From contig JAKCOZ010000002.1 in NCBI GenBank assembly GCA_022605955.1, forward strand, positions 67,436,783-67,500,782: 64,000 bases of DNA, given 5' to 3'. The notes under the pieces were generated by a model that did no database searches, was not told the origin of the DNA, and worked only from the letters and a program-made list of their open reading frames with translations. How positions within the stretch are numbered: the stretch's first letter is position 1; each line of letters begins with the position of its first letter. Below are positions 58,001 through 64,000 of the stretch, piece after piece. This DNA comes from Rallus limicola (lineage: Eukaryota; Chordata; Aves; Gruiformes; Rallidae). The translations under genes and the position numbers were made by a program.

Positions 58001-58834
58001 CTGAGTGGGTGATTTTTGAGCCCCTAGGTCAGAAGTCTGAGGTCCTTACCTGTGACTGTGATAATTGGAGAACAGGACTGGTCTGTGAAGCTGTCGGGTC
58101 TTTGGACTGCCCCTTATTTCACCTAGCAGACGAGGGCTCCAGGGGAGGTCTGAACAGCTGCCGAGCTGCATGGGGCTCGTTATAATAATAGTAGTTGTCT
58201 GGGGCTCACTTCCAGTCTGTGCTCTAATGAGAGATAGGAAGTCACATTCATCAACAGGATTTAACATCCCCTACCTTTCCAGCTAGAAGCACTAATGAAT
58301 CACTGGTTTGACTCTGCTCAGATGGGATATGGCACTGGATCAGTCTACTTGAGAAACCTTTGTTTTTTCAGGAGTGGTTTGTTCATGTTAAATTGTCTCC
58401 CAGCTGGGATGGAAGTATGTGGCTCTTGAAATCCTTTTACAATTCAGTTAGGGAATGCCAATAGATGTCAAGTAAGTTTAGACTGAAGGCCACTGTATTT
58501 CATAAAAGAACAATTACAGCTGTTTCCTCCCCCCCCCCACCTGTCAAATATTTAGTGCTTTAAAGGACTGGATAAGAAGATGCAAGCTCTTCTGGAAGCA
58601 GACTGGAACCGAAGCCTCCTTCTCCTTCCTCCAGCTGAATGCCCACATTAGTTAGTGGGTGACATAGGGACATGCTTTCTTGTTTTCTCTTGCTCTCCCT
58701 GACCCTCTGAAGCTTTTGTCTTTCTTGTTCTGCCACTCTGCTTTGAGAGAAGATGCAGGGAATGACCTGTCTCCACAGAAATATTCAGTCCAGTGGCTGG
58801 AGGAGACTCCTGGAGGGGCAGAGATCATAAAATA

Positions 58835-59010
58835 ATAGAATCATTTTGGTTGGAAAAGACCTTTGAGATCATCAAGTCCAACCGTTAGCTGAGCACTGCT
58901 AAGTCCACCACTAAACCATGTCCTTAAGTGGCACATCTACACATCTTTTAAATACCTCCAGGGATGGTGACTCAACCACTTCCCAATGGTTGACAACCTG
59001 TTCAGTGAAG
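58835..59010 (-). mobile_element. CR1 LINE 3' end, short
   Basis: This is a reverse-oriented CR1 tip with 'atagaatcattttggttgga', 'aaagacctttgagatcatca', 'agtccaaccgttagctgagc', 'ctaaaccatgtccttaagtg' and 'ctccagggatggtgactcaa'. It degrades after about 59010. Confidence 0.92.
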
Positions 59011-62000
59011 AAATGGGAAACATTACTGCCTCATTACAGAGATGGGGAAAATGAGGAACCAGACAATTCAGCTTGCTTTTGATATAATTCAAAACTGGGA
59101 GTAATACAGCACTGCAGCAAACAGACAAGTGTTTCCATCCATTGAAGAGGACTAACTGCCTGGTTTATATCTAGGTGAACAGCAGAGCATGTTTGAGAAA
59201 CACATACTCTGTGGCCACAATTTATGCACCCTAAAATACCTATCAGCCAACCTGGAGGATGGGAAGGGAGAAGAGAGGGGAAGTAAATTGGGAAAGAGGA
59301 GAGGGGAAGGAAAACAGGAAAGAAACTTCTTGAACAGTGGATAAAGTCCTTCCCTGATTTTTCTGTAATTAGACCATCTGTATGTACCTTCTTCCACTAA
59401 CCCCCGCTCCCCCTCCCCCCAACCATTATTCTTATGTACAGCATGTTTCCTCTTGGTAAAACTGACTGAACACTGGGGACTCCAAAAGTAAGTGTGTAGA
59501 AAGGCATTAGGAGGAGGCTGAAGACACCTCCTGGAGCAGTGGGGCTGATCCAAGAGCTCATATGGTTCTTGTATCAGTGGTTTTGTTTGGGGTTTCTTGC
59601 AGGGTCCTGCTAATCCTACTCTGGCTCTCCAAACAAACCAGTGAAACCAGTGTGTGTCACAAAAACACAGCCTGCTAGTGCTTAATATGGCACACATTGC
59701 TTCCATTTGTCTCCTTGAAAGACAGTGCGTATCTTTACCTGCAGTTCTTCTTCTCCATGGGCTGAAGCATGTCTGAGCTCAGAGGATCTTGATTTAGTTG
59801 TGACTGCAGTGTAGGCCAGTGGGGTCAGGTTTTTGCTCCCCCACAGGCTGCAGGGCAGGAAAAGTCAGCTGAATTTGGCAGGTGAACAAAAGTCATCCAG
59901 TGAGTGTAAGAAAAACAACTGCTGCATGGCTTGGAAGCTGTTGCTGGATCACCCAGCGAACCGGAGCGTGTCCCTCACTGCTGCACAGCAGCTCTGCTCC
60001 TGAGAGCACAGCCTTGCAGCGAGGCCAAAACCAAGCCCCATAGCATACAGGTTTTCATCTTGTAATAACAGCTTTATTTGCTAGATGTGAAGTGTATGTC
60101 CTCTGGTAATATGTGATGAAATGTAAATTGTACATGTTCTGTATCCAACCTTGTCACCTGTGCTGGCAGTGTCTCCCTGGGAGCCTCAACAGTACCCCCC
60201 TGCCCCTCGTGATGCTTGTGTTTTCTCATACACCCCCCAACAAAGCCATGCTTCAAGCCACAGATTTCACCTACAAGCAACCAGCAGTATCTTGCCTGAA
60301 GACAGACCTTTATGGTAATCAGCCAGGGGAAAAGATGTGAAAAGACGTTGAAGGGGGGGGGGAAAAGAAAAACAAACCAGAAAAAACCCTCATGAAGGGA
60401 CTAACTTGTCCTGAGAGCCAGGGCTTCCTGACCTCAGACCCAGGCCACTTCATCTCTCACTCAGCATCACAGCTGCATGCCAGTGCCTGTACCACCGGCG
60501 AGACCCTGACCTCTCCCAAACCTGGAGATAACTCTGCTCCCCTCTCGGCACCTCTGGGGCAGCAGCCAGCAGCTGTCTCTGGGGATGGGGGAGGCTCTGG
60601 CTTCTTGCCCGGCAAGCCCTCAGACAGGAGGGTGGCCTGGCATGGAAGCCTGCAGGAGCGCCGCCAACATGGGAGCTGTGCTTTTGTCTCAGGATGCCAA
60701 AAGACAGCTGGAGGCATGGGGTGCGGGCAGGCAGGCACGTGCGAGGGCCGGGCTTGGTGCGTGAGTTTGCATGGGATAGGAAGGAGGCTGTGGGGGAAGA
60801 CATGGAGTCTGGCTGGACCTGGCTTGGTGTTAGGGTGGGTGGCACAAGGATGGAGCAAGGGGACCATCCTTCGTTCCCATGATCACTGCTGTTTGAGGTG
60901 TCTGCTGTATCTCTACATCTTGGTACCTACTGCTGTCGGGGGTGGCACTCAAACAAGTTATTTTGGGCACCTCAGATGTGGGGAGGCACTCACCTCCTGG
61001 GGGCCCTGAGCCAAGCCACGGAGCTCCAGAAACCCTAGTGATGTCAGCAAGCATCACATCTCATTATGCATAGAGACTGGGTATAATTGAGCAAAGAGAA
61101 ATGTTTCTTACCTCCTCTGATCTCCCCATTCCACTGCTGGCTGCCCATGCACCACTCTGCTCAGGGCAAAGGCTAATCTGCTTCTTGAGGCAGATGAATT
61201 GTGGCTGCATTTCTTTCTGCCACTTGGACTGCAGGAGTCAATAGCCACCGGCTGAGCTGGGAGGCGGGGGGGCGGCGTCTGTCTCTCTCCCCATCCCAAA
61301 TGCTGTCTGCAATTCACTTTCGCTTCCTTTGCAATTTTTTTTTTTCCCATTCTCTACTTGTTGCAGGCTTCTTTTCTCATGTTTGAAGAATTTTCCCCTG
61401 AAAATACATTGGGCACTTTTTCAAGTTCAAGGGGAATTACAAGCCTGAAATGTGAACCCAGACTCACATAATTTGCCTTTGCATTTTGTTTAAAACAATG
61501 AGATGTGATAAATAAAATATCCTTGCTTAGTACTACATTGCCCGCTAAGGGACGGACTGTCCTAGCGTTAGGAAAAAATATAACCTAAATTGGCAGAGAT
61601 GAGCTGCTGTACAGCTTCCAGAGAGTCTTGAGAAAAATGTTTCTTTCTGTAAATGCAATCTCTTATTATAACTCTGAACAAAGGTTTCTACTTCTGCAAA
61701 TGGTTCGCTAGTCAAAGAAAGTGGGACATTCATTAATACTTGCAAATGTTGGTTTAAAAAATACTGTATGAGTAGAGTCTGGAGAAAATTACGCTCTATT
61801 GTAGTGTCAGCCAGTTGTTCTCTTTTGTCCCCAGAGTATCTTTACTGAGCACTGACTTTTTTTTCAGGAGTTTTTATCTCAGAGTTAATTATAACATTAC
61901 AATCTGTCCCAAATCGGTAATAATGTAGTCGTACTGCTTGCAGAGAGTTCAGGAGAATGAGTTGCAACTTCGGTTCTTTCATAGCTGATTCATACACCAG

Positions 62001-64000
62001 AAGAGAATCAATCTTTTATGTACAACTGCCTTCTGGTATTTTGAAAGAATACATATTTTGAAACAGCTGAGATTGCAATTACTGCTCAGATACAAGGGAA
62101 AAATATTCTAGTTACGTGTTAATGTTTTATTCATGGCTGCATGTAATATTAATGCAAAATACTTCTACTTCCCAGTTAGAAATCCTATTATCAGTTTGTG
62201 ATGTTTCAGCTATTTCAGATGCCAAGACATGAGGGAATGTGTGATTCTAAGCAGTGAGTCAGCTCTTGTCTACATTTACAGCTAAGTCGTATGGCTGGAA
62301 TAACACCTCATTTGACTGGTTCTCCTAATTATTTTTGTGCAAAACCTATTCTCTTTCATGCCCACGGGAATTCAGGAGAGATGCTGACAATAACTACTGG
62401 GGAGAATTGTAGTTAGGCCTGCACATACAGTGATTCTTTGTCTAGAGCACAGGAAAAGCCCAATACATATTGAATTTCAACATTGTCTGATTTTCAGTAG
62501 TTGATTGTAGTTGGAATTGCTTTTAAGCCTGACCTATTACACAAATTTGTCTAAATATGCTCTTAGCAAGCATGTAGTTTGCTTCATAGCCATCTTAATG
62601 CTGATTCTTAATATGCATTTCAGCAATTCAAAATTGTATCTGGAGTTGCAAGTCAGTCTTAGAATTCTTTTTCACATTAACAGGAAAAAATCTGTTTTAC
62701 AAATGCAACTGTGAAAAAACATACATTTTCCCAGACTTTCTAGAAACTGTTTTGTTGGTTTGGCTTTTTTTCCTAACTTCAATTTGTGGGAATGCATTTT
62801 ATAGTGAACAATTCTATTCCTATACTACAAAAACTAGTGTAAACTTTGTTACTAATATCAACAGAGCTAGAGCCAAACCTGTAGCAAAATACATACTGCA
62901 TCAGCAGTACAGTAGCATATTATGGAGCATCTTCTTACATACTTTAATGAATAAAGAGTAGTACTTTGCATTTAAATGCCCTTTAATCTCAAATTTAAAA
63001 TGCAGCATATTTCAGACTGACATTTAATGGAGCCTGTAGCTCCCTTTGCCGGTTAATATGAGAAGGCAGAGAAGGCCTAAGGTCAGAGGGAGCCCTCTGG
63101 GTAAGCTGCAGTGAAGCATGCCATCACTCTGCAACCTGCTCCCAGCACAGAAAAGTGTCCCTGATGCAAATAACATAGAGAGTTGTCACTAGGTCTAAGC
63201 AGGAGGAATACTGAAATGAGGATGAGCCATTGTCTGTCTTGGTTATTTAGGTTATATTTTAAAGGGGTTTTTTATATTTTAACAGCAAACCCAAGCCCAG
63301 TCCTACTTCCTAAATGGTGTCTTGTCCACTGGTGAGAGCCTTGAAAGAACCCAGTCACCTGTTGGTATGTGTAAGGCCTCCTCTAGTTCAAGCCGTCTAT
63401 GCCATCCACGGAGTTCCTGTGCTGTATTTGCATCCCTTTGACAGCTGTCCCATAACGGTGTGACTCTCTGGATGTCAGGAATGAAGGAAACTCCATGTTA
63501 AACCTACTCAGCAAACCTCCTGCCCTGGCATACTCCCAGGAAAGGGACCTTGCTTAGTGGAAGCAGTTCAAGCACAGGTTTCCCTTCATGCCTTCACTGG
63601 AGTCTGACTAGCATTAGTAGTGATGGGCTCTATTTTGGAAAGAGCGAACAGGAACTTCCTCCCAGGATGTAGTTTCAGACCAGCCTGGGTTACAAATTGA
63701 TTTCTATGCAGCTGGATAAACGCCACCCAGACCTGTGGCGTCCATCAGCACACCAGGTACTCAGGAATGGCCTGTCCCCAGCTCTGACGCCTACAACTCC
63801 TAGCTAGAAGCTAGAAAATAAGTTGCTCTTGGTTAGTATTTTCCCTTCTTGTTTGGTGGAGGTTTCCATAATTCGATCTGGAAAATGCCACGACTAATGG
63901 ATTCATAAATTGAGATGATTTTGTTTGGGTTTTTTAGGCTTTGAGAATCTGGTGAAACTGTGTCAGAAGTAAGTTGTAGTTCAGCCACAGAAACCCTTCT
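59011..64000. other. intergenic to window end, nothing coding recognised
   Basis: The region includes a moderately GC-rich stretch at 60400-61050 with open frames but no homology or splice structure I can recognise. AT-rich sequence at 61540-62360 may be a conserved non-coding block. RASL11B, the expected next gene by vertebrate synteny, is not seen. Confidence 0.5.

Larger units (their letters stand above)
50649..58834. other. intergenic, mostly unique; possible conserved element
   Basis: No coding exon was recognised. There is a MIR-like trace at about 51390-51530 and a possible old CR1 3' tip at about 54995-55065. A mixed-composition block at 53570-53900 is discussed as a possible regulatory element. 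The rest appears unique. Confidence 0.5.

Noticed and set aside
60392..61009. 205-codon plus-strand open frame and overlapping antisense frames
   Set aside because: No domain or splice context was found. Open frames on both strands in a moderately GC-rich stretch are expected by chance.
37749..64000. RASL11B or another protein-coding gene in the right part
   Set aside because: No Ras-like GTPase motif or exon with coding character and splice sites was seen on either strand.

Overview
The window is vertebrate nuclear DNA, almost certainly from a bird. It carries several copies of the chicken-type CR1 LINE with the avian 3' end, and two LTRs with the internal landmarks of the abundant avian ERVL-like LTR family. 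The only recognisable protein-coding gene has an intron-rich vertebrate layout. I cannot name the species.

Positions 1-26,438 (minus strand) hold the 5' seven coding exons of USP46, the ubiquitin-specific protease 46. Every exon boundary was placed by hand from GT/AG sites and codon phase. The exons total 920 coding bases and join in frame to about 306 codons. The last roughly 60 residues, including the catalytic His box, lie beyond the left edge. A CpG island at about 25.9-27.3 kb contains the start codon, a TATA/YY1 core promoter, a 9-codon upstream ORF and a (TCC)n microsatellite.

From 26.5 to 64 kb the window is intergenic with respect to protein-coding genes. Its main content is a second CpG island (about 32.4-33.7 kb) that looks bidirectional. 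Rightward from it runs a candidate spliced non-coding gene with a TATA-like box, a 5'-TOP-like start, four exons with good splice signals and a polyadenylation signal at 35.74 kb. Its second intron holds a textbook box H/ACA snoRNA (about 34,820-34,954). This is the layout of a snoRNA host gene. The location fits human SNORA26, which I recall as lying just upstream of USP46; that assignment needs a search.

The remaining sequence is repeats and unique AT-rich DNA: younger and older CR1 copies, one CR1 apparently inserted in an LTR, MIR-like ancient SINE traces, a perfect 47-bp tandem duplication and simple repeats. RASL11B, the expected next gene on the right by synteny, is not visible and should lie beyond 64 kb. 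I found no CRISPR array, operon or prokaryotic feature. The most interesting locus is the snoRNA and its host gene.
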